64,000 bases of DNA from NCBI GenBank assembly GCA_024803745.1, contig JANJXV010000016.1, forward strand, positions 45,527,763 to 45,591,762, given 5' to 3'. The notes below the pieces were generated by a model. It ran no database searches, was not told the DNA's origin, and saw nothing but the letters and a program-made list of their open reading frames with translations. The position numbers and the translations under genes were made by a program. Positions 12,541-24,008 of the stretch are shown piece after piece (positions within the stretch are counted from its first letter, which is position 1; each line of letters starts with the position of its first letter). The DNA comes from Megascapheus bottae (lineage: Eukaryota > Chordata > Mammalia > Rodentia > Geomyidae).

Positions 12541-13260
12541 GTAGTTTGTTTTTTCGACCTGCAAGGCAAGGAAGTGGGCCTGTTTGTTGGTCTCCACTAA
12601 TTCTGCATTTTGTTGAAGGCATTTTGTTCCACGGAAGGTCAGCTGTCCACCAGTCAGCAGGATGTGTTAGCCCTGGAGATGAGAGTGTCGTCCTCTCCCG
12701 ATCATGCAGGTGCAGTTCTGCCACCTGGCTATATAACTTGCAGCAGACTGGAGCTTGAATATAGCCAGCACCCTGGGGCCTACGTATGGTCCTATTGTGC
12801 GCTTCAAATTTATTTGGCTCACGCTACTTCCTCAGACCTTTTTGTAACTACTGGATTAGACTATTTGGTCAGGAAACTATCATTAAGACAGTCATATATT
12901 CTAAAATTTAGCTCATGTCTTACCACAGCAAAAACTAGATTCTTAATGTTCTCACTGATAATAATGTCCTTGAGCATACTGCTGACCTAAGGTGATTCAT
13001 TTTTCTATTCCCTAGCAATAAAGGTCATAAATAGTTCATTCAGTCATCAGAAATAACTTCTACTTGCCTGGAACAGGTGGGTTGGCACTGCTAGTAAGCA
13101 GTAGATATACATAAAGGGCCCTCGTGGGTATTACCCCACTAACCTATTTCACAAACCTTTAAAGGTAACACTTGATGTATGTTTTGTGGAATCATAGATG
13201 ATGACTCCGTTGATATTTTCCAGTTGAGTAGAGGTCTAGGTTTTGGAGAATTTGAAAACC

Positions 13261-13352
13261 AGGGCATTGCACCAGTGGCTCACACCTGTAATCCTAGCTG
13301 AGACTTGACTCAAAGCCAGCCCAGGCAGGAAAGATCATGAGACTCATTAGCT
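13261..13352 (+). mobile_element. B1-like SINE left half
   Basis: 'caccagtggctcacacctgt' and 'aagccagcccaggcaggaaa'; truncated. Confidence 0.75.
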
Positions 13353-13784
13353 TAGTTTTGCAATGAGCATCTTAGAGACTTTTACCATTAAGAGGCAGAC
13401 TACTTCATTAATACTTGATCGGAATATACTATATGACTCCTAGGACATGTGACACTGTTACACCCTGTGTAGGAATATCATCTTAGTTAAGGAAGCCATG
13501 TTACTTAATGGTTTTACTGTTAAGCTTATATTTTGTGGGGAATAGTTCTATTTATTTTTATCCCCCTAATAATGCTTTTTCTCCTACTAGTAGCTGTAGT
13601 TTTATATGTTCCTAAAGTGTTCCAGTAACAATTATTTTTAAAATCTTATTCCTTAAAATCATATGTTCCTATAACTAACAACAGAAATTGTTTTATTAAG
13701 TCATAAATTACTAATACTTGGGTAGAATGGGGACCTTGAAGATATTTATTTAATTGCTACTAACATCCAAGGCCTCTTGCTTTT

Positions 13785-14140
13785 ACTCGGCTTTTGAACT
13801 TGACTTTTGCACAGGTTGACAGGGCTCTAGTTTCAGTCCTATATGTGGACATCTAGTTTTCCCAGCACCATTTGTAAAGGAGGAGAGTATGTTTTCTCCA
13901 CTGTAGGTTTTTGCCATCTTTATCAAGAATCAGGTAACTGTGGTTTTATTTCTGTTCTTGCATTTTACTTCACTGGTCTACATGATCTGTTTTTGTTCCA
14001 TACCAGGGTGAGTTTTAGTAGTATGACCTTGTAATATAATACATAATGAGGTATTGGGACCTCCAACATTGTTCTTTTTCTTTAGGACTGCTTTGTCTAT
14101 TCAGGGTTCTTTGTGCTTCCATGTGTATTTTACAGTTTTT
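13785..14140 (-). mobile_element. Second L1 ORF2 fragment, antisense
   Basis: 'gttttcccagcaccatttgt', 'atcaagaatcaggtaact', 'gaccttgtaatataat' and 'gtgcttccatgtgtatttta' match the same L1 interval as the fragment at 11645, so this is a separate copy rather than a continuation. Confidence 0.75.
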
Positions 14141-14149
14141 TGTTTTGGG

Positions 14150-14370
14150 GGTTTTTTTGTTTGTTTTGTTTTGTTTTTTTCTCAGTGAAAAATGTCATTG
14201 GAATTGGCCTGGTGCTCTACCCCTTGAGCTATACCTTCACCTCCATCTTTTTGCTAGTTAATTGTAAATAAGAGTCTCAGATTTGTCTTCACAGGCTGGC
14301 TTCACACTGCAGTGTTTATATTTCAGCTTCCTAAGTAGCTAGCATTACAGGTATAAGTCACTGTCTTCAG
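14150..14370 (-). mobile_element. Old B1-Geo SINE
   Basis: T/G-rich start, 'ctagttaattgtaaataagagtctc' core reduced by mutation, 'cttcctaagtagctagcatt' end. Confidence 0.6.
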
Positions 14371-14473
14371 GGCTTTAGTTCATATAGCTTTTAAGATATA
14401 AATTTTGTAGACAGATAAACCACAAGTTATAGATATTTTAGCATATATATTCCACTGATTCTGATTCCTAAAG

Positions 14474-14672
14474 ATTTTTTTTTAATTGTTTTGTTTGTTT
14501 GCCAGTACTGGGGCTTGAACTCAGGGTCTGAGCACAGTCCTTGGGCTTTCCTCTACCACTTGAGCCACAGCACCACTTCCAGCTTTTCTGTGCATATGGT
14601 ACTGAGGAATTGAACACAGGGCCTCATGCATGGGAAGCAAGCACTCTACCTCTAGGCCTTGCTACCAATCTC
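14474..14672 (-). mobile_element. IDL-Geo SINE
   Basis: 'gccagtactggggcttgaac', 'ccacttccagcttttctgtg' and 'gcaagcactctacctctagg'; antisense and moderately diverged. Confidence 0.8.
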
Positions 14673-15376
14673 TAAAGATTGTTTTTTTATATGTGTACTT
14701 ACTAATAGGCTAAACCATATTAGACGGTCCCAAATATTTGATTATCAGCAGATTCTCTCCATGGTCTCGGTATCTTCAGCTTTTTTTTTTTTCTTATATA
14801 GCATTGAACTAGAGAGAATGGAACATTTTTTAAGTTTATGTATAGGAAAGAGGTGTATCATGCTCACTTGATACAATTTGGGTGTGGGGTGCCATGTCGC
14901 TAGAGACTCCTGGAAGTCTTCTGTTTCATTCCATATTTAAGATGGGATTATTGCAGAGTTGTGTGAGGTAGAACCATCTGTCATGTGTTTTAAGTTATCA
15001 TACATCTTAAAAGATGAAATTAAGGATAGTGAAAAAGCATAGACATGGCTCTGCACTGATCCTGTCATATCCCACTTGTTCCTGGGTATAGACATTCCAC
15101 TCACACTAGACATTTAGAATAGATAAACCTTAAGACACATTTTGTGTATTTGTCATAACCCATACTGCATTTCCTTAAATATTTTTGTTCTCCTCTCCTT
15201 TGAGTTCACAGTCCTTTGGGCCTGAAGGGGGAACTTAACAGCCTGTTACTTCCTCTGGTAATGCTAACACATGCAGAGAGGAGTTACTCACTTTCCTGTC
15301 ACCTTAAAATATTGGATGTAAAACCATTTGTGAACTTAAATATCCACAAATTTAAGTATCTTAAAAGTCTGAAATT

Positions 15377-15568
15377 GCCAGGTGCTGGTGGCTCATGAGT
15401 ATAATCCTAGCTATTCAAGAGGCTGAGATCTGAGAATCCCAGTTTGAATCCATCCTGGGCAGGTAAGAGAAAACTGGATGTGGAGCTGTGGCTCACAAAA
15501 AGCTTAGTGACAGTACCTAAGCCCTGAGTTTGAGCTCCACAACTACCACCAACACCACAACAAAAAGG
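15377..15568 (+). mobile_element. B1-Geo SINE
   Basis: 'gccaggtgctggtggctcat' start, 'gtggagctgtggctc' right half, A/C-rich tail. It ends 110 bp before coding exon w2. Confidence 0.8.
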
Positions 15569-15677
15569 TCTGAAATCAAACTTACTAATTTGCATGAAAT
15601 TGAAGAAGACATATAAAATATGTTTTTATATTACATGGGTTAGAAGCACTAACAATAGCCATGCTTTTCCTTGACAG

Positions 15678-15820
15678 TCTGCGTGTAAACTTGGATATGG
15701 GCAAGGCAGCATATGGATGGATGATTATGAAAGATGAGAATATTCCTGGTACTGTTGTTCGGACTAGCACAATACCGGAGGAACTGGGACGTCTGGTATA
15801 CTTACTGACAGACAAAACAG
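15678..15820 (+). CDS. ATP9B: ATP9B exon w2: start of P domain, phospho-Asp
   Basis: 143 nt, acceptor 'ccttgacag', donor ACAG|GTAGTG. The first base completes Ser of PISL. It then reads [15 protein letters not shown], a linker, and [14 protein letters not shown], and ends on the first base of the Gly codon of the catalytic DKTGT motif. The aspartate that forms the aspartyl-phosphate intermediate is the GAC at 15811-15813. The intron therefore cuts the catalytic signature after DKT, with about 9.8 kb before the next constitutive exon. Confidence 0.96.
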
Positions 15821-16321
15821 GTAGTGTTTGTTTGTTTACCAGATAATACTGAATCAAAAATATTCTGGTTACCCTTGGACACATATATATGTGGGTATCA
15901 CAATAGATTGTTGAGTTCACATTTACAGTTTTCTAAACTCTGTCTCTGAAAACTACTTGCTTATACAACTGCATCTGGAAATGGCAACACCACTTTCTCA
16001 AGCCAGGTCTGGCCAAAAAAAAGAAAGAAAAAAAAAGTTAACGTGAGTAATTTAAGTGATAATGTGAAAAATGTAGATTTATCAAAAGGCCATGTCTTTA
16101 CTGGAAGTTGAGCAGCATTGGGGAAAAATGAATGAAGCATCTTGAGTACAGTACTGAATTCTAAGCTTCCAAATCAATTTTTTCTCAATAACAGTCTTCT
16201 TACAACCACATATTTATGGTTACCAAAGGTCTATTGTATAGAAAAATCTAATATGTTTCTACCTACAAATAGGACAGAAGTACAACAACAGCATACACTA
16301 GCATAAAAAGCTAAAACGTAA

Positions 16322-16520
16322 GGACCAGGAACGTGGCCTAGTGGTAGAGTATTTACCTAGCATGCACGAAAACCTGGGTTCAATTCTTCGGTACCACATA
16401 CCCAGAAAAAGCCGGGAGCAGTGCTGTGGCTCAAATGGTAGAAAGCTAGCCTTGAGAAAGCTCAAGGACAATGCCAGTCTCTGAGTTCAAGCCCCAGAAC
16501 TGGCCAAAAAAAAAAAAAAA
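16322..16520 (+). mobile_element. IDL-Geo SINE
   Basis: Complete dimer with A-tail: 'acgtggcctagtggtagag', 'gctgtggctcaaatggtaga', 'caagccccagaactggcc'. Confidence 0.85.
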
Positions 16521-16732
16521 GGGTAAAACTTATCAACAGTGTAATTGCATTGCACTGTGGTTAGAGACCAGGCTTTCTAAGACATCAGGGAAGTGCTTAA
16601 TGTATGTCATTGCATGAATTGGTCAGCAGTAGTTTTTCACCTGTATTAGATGTGGGATTTGCCAGTTCCTGCTTTTTAGCTCTCTTCCTCTGGCTTCATG
16701 GTCACTCTGTTCCTTTTGGGAATATACTACTT

Positions 16733-16752
16733 TGTCTGTCTGTCTGTCTTCA
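16733..16752 (+). repeat. (TCTG)n
   Basis: Four to five TCTG units. Confidence 0.8.
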
Positions 16753-17242
16753 AGAGCTCCTCTTTTGCTACCTTTTCAAAGTTCAGTTGTGATGTGTCTG
16801 TGTTTGGCTCTTCTGAGTAAAAGCTCAGGAGCCTATTTTGTATTAGTTTGGTTGTTGGGCTATAAATTTTGGCCTTTTTTAAAATCAGATTTGGAGGCTT
16901 TGAACTGTCGTTTCTCTGAGCACATTTGTCCTTTGGCCACCATCCTTCCTGCTTCTCAGATGCCTGTGCTAGGAGTTTTGTATCTTTATTGCCAGACCCT
17001 GACATTCTGCTTATTGCTGACTTCTCTTCTAGTGGATCAGCCTGGGACCTAGTATTGGGTCTGTTCTGAGTCTGCTATCTCCATTTTATCAGTAAGCTTG
17101 TGCATTAAGGTGTTAGGCTCTGTTCGTCTATCATTTTCATTTGGTTTCATTTTGTAACCTCTATTGATTTCCTGACATTTTGTATATTTTCATTTGTTTG
17201 GAAAGAATTTGTAGATTTTTAATTGCAATGTTCTTTGGTGGT

Positions 17243-17476
17243 TCCTTACAAATCTTTTTTTTTTTTTTTTTTTTTGCCAGTCCTGGGCTTGAGCTCAGGG
17301 CCTGAGCACTGTCCTTGGACTTTCTCAAGGCTAGAGCTCTACCACTTGAGCTTCAGCACCACTTCCAGCTTTTTTCTATGTATGTGGTACCGAGGAATTG
17401 AACCCAGGTCTTCATGCATGCTAGGCAAGCACTTTAACCACTAGGCCAAACTCCCGGCCCCTCCTTACAAATCTTT
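17243..17476 (-). mobile_element. Young IDL-Geo SINE with target-site duplication
   Basis: Antisense full-length element at about 17258-17461, flanked by identical 15-bp duplications 'tccttacaaatcttt' at 17243-17257 and 17462-17476. Confidence 0.9.
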
Positions 17477-18999
17477 GATAATTCCAACCTCAGCTCACTG
17501 TTGACATCGGTGATGCCCTGCTATTACCACCAGTGGTCTGAGATCCTCCTGGTACGTCAAAGGAGAGACCACTGTGGTATGGGCTGGAGCTTGGGAGCCC
17601 AGCTCCCAGCTTTGCTCCTTCTGAAGGCATGGCCCGTGCGCCATCTGGGCCCCAAGCACAGATTCTGTCATCAGGTGCTGGCTGCCACCCCCGGATCCTC
17701 TTATAGGGTGGAACAATGCACCCAGCCTTTCGACTGTGGTGCTTACCTGTTCTTTTATCCTCATTTCAAACAAGTGTATGCTGAGAGCTGAAGAAACCCC
17801 GAGTAGCTGTCAGTTCTTTCTCTTTCTGTGTCTCTGTCTAATGTCATTTATAAGTAAACATTGAATGACAGTATTCATCCTCACAATGTTTAATTATTTT
17901 GCATTTTAAACAATAGGATTCTCTTTAAGTACAGTTTCCTCGTTTGTTTGTTGTGATATTTGAGTTTCATCAGGGCAGAGTAAGTAGTCTTTTGCCCAGG
18001 ATCATGCGACTATTTATAAGGCAGAATGTGCTTCTTAAACCAAGTAGTTGGGCAGAACGTCAGTACTCTCGGGAAGTGAAGTTTGAGTAGAGTTAGACAA
18101 AACTGTACAGTAGATTCTGATAAGAACCGATGTATGTCTTTGCTTTTCTAAAGACAAACTGTGTGGGATTTCTAAATTGTTTGGACTGGAATGTTATTTA
18201 GAACCTTTTTCAGTAATCACGTGGTGAAACGTGTGTCAACCCATGCACATTTAGATATTCTGACTATGGCCTTTCTCTGAGAGCTCTGGATTCACCACTT
18301 AGTCACAGAGCCAGGCCCTGCTACTCCTCCCAGAGAAAGTGTCTGCATCCAGCCTCTCCAGGATCCCACGGGTCCACAGAGGTAGTAGCATCACCATGGC
18401 TTCTCATGAAACCCACACACTGAGCAAAGCCTAGGTTGATGGAAACTAAACTACTCAATGCTAAGCAGCATTGCCTCATTTTGTTCTATGAAAACATACT
18501 TGGTTCACATTGGCTGACTTTTCACATCAGGTAGACATAGAATTAAGTCCCCTTGAATTACTTATGATCTCAGTAAGATCCCTTAATACTTCTCAGCAAT
18601 ACAAAATGTTCTCTGCCATTTGAAATCTGAGATAGTTTGTTCCACAGCTGTAGATAATGGGACATGAGACGAACATGGAAATAGAAATCTGAGATGATCA
18701 CACAGTCTTGCCTTGTCCCTTTTGTGTTCAGCTGAGACAATACCCACTGTAGACGGCTGCATAATGCATTCTAAAACCACAGATGATTACTTCTTTCTAC
18801 CTAATATAATAATTCTGTTCTTTATGTGCCTTTGAGTATGTGCCTCAGAAGCCAGTCAGGTGTTAGTCATCACCTGGCATCCTCAGTCTAGGCATAGGTT
18901 CTAGGTGAGGATGTCGGCGGTCAGCACGAAGAATTCTCATTCTGAGGACCAGAAGTGAAACCAGGAACACAGGCAGTTTTCACACGTTTAAGTGGTTCC

Positions 19000-19098
19000 A
19001 AGGAAATGGCACTGTGGTTCAAGTGGTAGAGCGCTAGCCTTGAGTTGAAGAGCTCAGGGACAGTGCCTAGGCTCAGAGTTCAAGCCCCACAACTGAAA
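19000..19098 (+). mobile_element. Geo right-half SINE fragment
   Basis: 'ggcactgtggttcaagtggt' to 'gttcaagccccacaactg'; only the right monomer is present. Confidence 0.75.
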
Positions 19099-19172
19099 TA
19101 ATAACAATATAATAATAATAATAATAATAATAATTAATAATAATATAGTAACAACAACAACAAGAACAACAG
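19099..19172 (+). repeat. (AAT)n and (AAC)n array in SINE tail
   Basis: ATA/ATT units followed by ACAACA units, grown from the A-rich tail of the preceding SINE. Confidence 0.85.
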
Positions 19173-21004
19173 GTGGCCTGAGTCCTCGTAGAAGTGATCC
19201 GGAGTGAACTGTTGTCCAAGGCACCTTACATTACCAGCAGAATAGTAAGGTGGCCCTTCGTATGATTGTAAATTGGGTTTGTGCTTCATCAATAAGTTTT
19301 TTGACATGAAGCGTCCATCACAGTGGTCCTCTCATTTGCCACAGCCGAATAGAAAATGAAATGTCCCGATAATTGCATTATGGTTTCCTTCTTGTGGACA
19401 AGAAAGCTATGTGGTATAATTAGGTTTGATTGGAGTGCATGTTTCCGGTAAGATCTGAAATTAATGATGTTGCTATAGTGACACATCTGTGGCCAGCAGT
19501 GCGTGAAACATAAAGTAATTCATTCGACAAGAGTAGACATCTGTTAGCTGCAAGGATGCAGAGCATATTGACACTGACCAGGAATGCTAGACATTACGTG
19601 ATAAATGAACAAATGATGCTGAAACAGGAGGACGGATAATTTGTACTTAATCTGCTGGGAGAACTTTAATCTTCTCATGGTTGCATTTGACAATGCCATT
19701 GTTTAAAGAACAATGCTGCAGAGAACTCATAAATTTTAAAACTTAACTCGAGTGCAGCTTATTAAAGCAATACATTAATTCCTTTGTTAGGGAGTTTTTG
19801 TCTTTGTATAGAACAAAGCTATTACTAAAAGCACCCACTAAACAACAGGTTTTTTTAGGACCAACATTTTCTTTAAAGCATTTCTTACCCCAAATGCCTT
19901 ATTGTTCAGACTTGAATCATATGTGAATTTCACAGGCTAGCAACGTCATGAGGGAAGTAATATTTTCCTAGTTTTAAGGGTAGCAAAGTAGGGTATATGT
20001 GTTAGGTAGGCTTGCAGACCTCACAAGTAAGTCTAGAAATGTTTGTGAATATTCTCTGTACAACAGGACCTCTCGTTTCTCCTGTATGATTATAATGTCT
20101 GGAATATTGTGTTACAACAAAAGTGAGCAGTCTTACTGGGGCACTCATTCACTAAAGTGCATACTTAGATGTGAGTGGCATAATTAACATTTTTAGTTAT
20201 TTGGACTGATTGAAATACTTAGCAGATTGGTAACTGAACAGGTACCGTACTGAGAATTATAATCTTTCAAGCAAGCCTGATATGTTGGGAGTATAATATG
20301 TAACTCTATCTTGAAAAATGTCAAGTATTTTAAATGACCAATAGATCCTTTAAAGTTTGGCAAAAAAAAAAAAAAGTCTTATTAGTTAAATAGTTTTGTT
20401 TGCACTTATGTGGTAAAGCCGAAGGATGTTTGGTCATTATGTACAACTATTATTCTTCCTCACAGTGTCTTTACCAGAAATGGGGTATTCCGTGCCATGC
20501 TATGAACTGTAAGCCACATTGCCTTTGTTTACATTTTGAAATCACCTGCCTGCCCCTTTGTTATGGCCTGGTGGAGTTTTGGAGTAAGGCCAAACACAGC
20601 CTAGTAACATCTGTAGAGGCACCTTTTCTACTTCCCAGTGTCTGTCCCTTCTACTGGGCCCCAGCCAGGGGATACATCATTGCCACCCTGAGAGTGATAC
20701 CTGTAGGACTTTTTCCTTAGACGTCCATTTCCTCTTTGCCTCTTCACCCACTCCTTCTGAAGACCTGATATTTCATAAACACTACAGTATTGTTTTAGTT
20801 AGAAATCACACGTAAACCCTTTGTCACGGGAGGTGCCTCCCATCTTTCTCTTTGATCTGGTGGCTCCTTGGCCACTAGTCCTTAAGTTCTTAGTTCTCAT
20901 AGATTCTAAATGAGGTGTGTTCATTTCTGTCATATTACAATTACAAATGCTATAGAACCTCATTTACTGGTTGAAATCATGAAAACATTAGAAAATAACC
21001 GTCT

Positions 21005-21082
21005 TTTGTAGTACTGGGGTTTGAACTGAAGGCCTTCCACTGACTTGTTAGGCAACTACTCTACCATGAACCACAGCTCCAC
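21005..21082 (-). mobile_element. ID-like fragment
   Basis: 'gtactggggtttgaactg', 'ttgttaggcaactactctacc'; degraded. Confidence 0.5.
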
Positions 21083-21223
21083 ATTCTGTGACTGCTTCCT
21101 AATCACTAATGCAATTATTAGGTTTATGGCTTCTCTCATTTAGCATAATGTTTTCAAGGTTGATCCAAATGATAACATGTATCAGTGCTTCATAGTTTCG
21201 TTTTTATTGTCAAATACCATTCC

Positions 21224-21365
21224 AGCCGAGCACCAGGGTCTCCCGCCTGTAATCCTAGCTACTCAGGAGACTGAGATAAATAGCAGAGGCAGGAGGATTG
21301 GGAGTTTGAATCTAGGCTGGGCTATGTCGTGAGACCCTGTCTCAAATTTAAAAAAAAAAAAAAAA
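21224..21365 (+). mobile_element. B1-type monomeric SINE
   Basis: 'cctgtaatcctagctactca', 'ggcaggaggattgggagttt' and 'gtgagaccctgtctcaaa' with A-tail. This is a classical B1 structure without the Geo half. Confidence 0.8.
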
Positions 21366-21885
21366 GAAGCTAGTATCATAGTGTTTCTAGATGAGCAGAA
21401 ACTACAGACACAGAGGAAGATTTCAGCTAGCCATGCCTGCCTTGTGTGGAGCAGCACAGAGATGCCATGCAAGCGCACAGCATGTTCCGTCCTTGTCCTG
21501 ACACATTATGATGTCCTCCAGTGTGTGTGACTTGTGTGTGCCTTATGCTACCTTTCATGAGACAAATAGTACATGGAATTCATAGTACACCGTGCCATTG
21601 TCTCTTGTTACCTTATCTGTACCCAGGGATAGAAGTTCCAACATCCAGGTCAATTTCATCATTTCCTTCATTTGAATTTTTTCTCCTTGATAATTTCCTT
21701 TACAACCTGCTTGTTTATTTAGTGTATTTTTTATTGTAAAGGTAATGTACAAAGGGGTTACAGTTACGTAAGTCAGGTTTTATAGGATTATAAATTTTTG
21801 TAATAACGTAGTGTGCTCTACAGTATATGTAGTTTAATGGAGGCAAAATGTTCCTGGGGATTAGAGGCTCTTGTTTTTTCTTCAG

Positions 21886-21954
21886 ATTACTTGAGGCCTA
21901 GCCTGATCTGTGAGGACGAAGGAGATATTGATGACCTTGACCTTGACAGCATAG
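21886..21954 (+). other. Candidate in-frame cassette exon inside the DKTGT-splitting intron
   Basis: A 69-nt block sits between a strong acceptor (pyrimidine-rich 'cttgttttttcttcag') and a good donor (TAG|GTTAGT). Its length is a multiple of three. It enters in phase 1 and exits in phase 1, as required between the exons ending at 15820 and starting at 25618. That frame has no stop, while both other frames contain stops (TGA, TAG) near the start. The predicted 23-residue insert begins DYLRPSLIC, continues EDEGDIDDLDLD and ends SIG before TLTQ. It is very acidic and would separate DKT from GT. I do not know this exon from any ATP9B isoform, and it may be a chance pseudo-exon. Confidence 0.35.
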
Positions 21955-22199
21955 GTTAGTGGATGAGAAGCAGGAAAGGAGAGGAAGGGAGGCCCAGGGC
22001 CGGGAGTTGGAACTGAGTGGAAGCAGACCCACAATCCTCAGCGCCCAAACATAGTCAGAGTGCACTGGCTCTGCCTGTGTGAATCTGTGCTTCACATAAG
22101 GGTGTGTCACTTCAGGTGAATAATTCATCCCTCACAAGATTTCTTCCAAAAGATCACAGTGAAATGTCACATTCTGTACCCTCGTGCTAGATTTGTTCC

Positions 22200-22494
22200 T
22201 TTTTTTTTTTTAATTTTATTTATTTTTATTTTTTTCTGATCGGTCATGGGATTTGAGCTCTTCAGCTCAGGGCCACCACCCTGCCCCGTGGCCTGGGTGC
22301 TCTCCCTGAGCAATTCAGCTCAACGCTACCGCCCTACCCCTTGAGCCACAGTGCCACTTTCAGTTTTCTGGTGATTAATTGGAGATAACAGTCTCATGGA
22401 CTTTAGTGCCGAGCTGGCATTCACCTGTGATCCTCAGATCTCAGCCTCCTGAGTAGCTAAGATTATAAGCATGAGCCACTGTGTCCAGCTTGGT
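22200..22494 (-). mobile_element. B1-Geo SINE with internal duplication
   Basis: Antisense. It contains 'gagctcttcagctcagggcc' and, about 55 bp later, a second related 'gagcaattcagctcaacgct' segment, so part of the right half appears duplicated. First of three elements in a head-to-tail cluster. Confidence 0.75.
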
Positions 22495-22705
22495 TTTTTT
22501 TTTTATTTTTATTTTTTTTGGCCAGTCCTGGACTTGGACTCAGGGCTTGAGCACTGTCCTTGGACTTTCTCAAGGCTAGAGCTCTACCACTTGAGCCTCA
22601 GCACCATTTCCAGCTTTTTGCTATGTATGTGGGGTACCAAGGAATCGAACCCGGGTCTTCGTGCATTCTAGGCAAGCACTCTACCACTACGCCAAACTCC
22701 TGGCC
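22495..22705 (-). mobile_element. IDL-Geo SINE (cluster member 2)
   Basis: Full-length antisense copy. 'ccagcttg' with following T-run occurs on both sides and is a likely target-site duplication. Confidence 0.85.
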
Positions 22706-22707
22706 CC

Positions 22708-22915
22708 AGCTTGCTTTTTGATTGTTTGTTTTTGCCATTCCTGAGCTTGGGCTCAGGGCCTGAGCACTGTCCTTGGGTTTTTCTTAAGGCTAGAGCTCTA
22801 CCACTTGAGCCACCACTTCCAGCTTTTTTCTGTGTATGTGGTACTGAGGAATCTGACACAGGTCTTCGTGCGTGCTAGGCAAGCACTCTACCACTAGGCC
22901 CAACTCCTGGCCTAG
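22708..22915 (-). mobile_element. IDL-Geo SINE (cluster member 3)
   Basis: Antisense copy from 'tttttgccattcctgagctt' to 'ccactaggcccaactcctgg'. Confidence 0.85.
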
Positions 22916-23411
22916 CTAAATTTGTTCTTTGCTCATGTTACCTCGGTTTTATTTCTGTGTAAAGTATGTACTAAAAACAAATTATGGGAAGTTTTCTTCT
23001 GACAACTAGATTATATACTATATGATGCTCCTGGTTGTTCTGCCATAAATTCCTTTTGAATACTTCATCGTTAGGTTACTCAGATTTTGTACATGGATAT
23101 GGCTGCCGTGTCTGTGCCCTCCTCTGTACGTTGCCGCTGCGGTTCTCTTAAGTTTGGAATGCTTGTGTCAGCTGGTAGACGTGATCAGTTGATGGCTGTG
23201 CCTCCGTATCTTTTTTCTTTTCTTTTCTTTTTGCCTTGTTGCTTTGCATCACTGTTTTGGTCATAAGTTTTTGTTTTCTTGCCTTCATGGTAGAAACAAC
23301 ATTATTTTACTCAAAGTCCATTTCCTTTCGTTTTATGAATGATTAGAAAATGTAAAAAAGGAATGTGCTTGTGTTTCTAACATACTTGTAGCTCTCAAAA
23401 AGTAATGCTGT

Positions 23412-23600
23412 TGGGCTTGGAGTTTGGCCTAGTGGTAGAGTGCTTGCCTAGCATGCACGAAGACCCAGGTTCAATTCCTCAGTACTACAATACATGGAAA
23501 AAAAGCTGGAAATGGTGCTGTGGCTCTACTGGTAGATCTCTAGCCTTGAGAAAAGTCCAAGGACAGTGCTCAGGCCCTGAGCTCAAGACCAGGAGTAGCA
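23412..23600 (+). mobile_element. IDL-Geo SINE
   Basis: Complete dimer; 'taatgctg' at 23403-23410 recurs after the tail at about 23647-23654 and may be the target-site duplication. Confidence 0.85.
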
Positions 23601-23601
23601 A

Positions 23602-23651
<50 letters not shown>
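23601..23651 (+). repeat. (AAT)n microsatellite
   Basis: About 17 AAT units in the SINE tail. Read through, it gives an artificial poly-Ile ORF. Confidence 0.95.
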
Positions 23652-23653
<2 letters not shown>

Positions 23654-24008
23654 CTGAGAAATCCTGAACATACATTTAGGAGTAATTGGGGCAGGACAAA
23701 GCTGCCCTCGGTTTGGCTTTCATTTTTGAACCTAAGTCATTTGCCATTGTATTCAGTTTTGCAGGAAAGAAATCTAAGTGAAGCATACTAACTACCAGAA
23801 ATTGTGTGCACCAGTGTGCCTGGAGGGTGAAGAGTAAGGTGGATTTTATACCTTTGTTAGTTCTCTCAAACTTGAACCATGGAGTGTAACCAGCAGCAGA
23901 CCTTGCTGTGGGATGCTGGCTGTGACGCCCAAAGGGCTGCGTGTTTGAAGACTTAGTCCATACCTGGTAGTGCTACTTGGATAGGTTCACATATTAATAA
24001 ACTGTTTG

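Larger units (their letters stand above)
8205..15677 (+). other. ATP9B intron w1-w2
   Basis: 7.5 kb. It holds a (TA)n tract, B1-Geo and IDL-Geo SINEs on both strands, and two separate antisense L1 ORF2 fragments. Stretches 9100-10800 and 12800-13260 show no repeat or exon I recognise. Confidence 0.8.

Noticed and set aside
16727..17005. 92-codon Lys-rich antisense ORF
   Set aside because: Looks protein-like in composition but matches no family I know; it ends in a TCTG tract and may be an old LINE remnant. Unsupported.
23405..23791. 128-codon ORF with poly-Ile
   Set aside because: Translation of an IDL-Geo SINE plus its (AAT)n tail.
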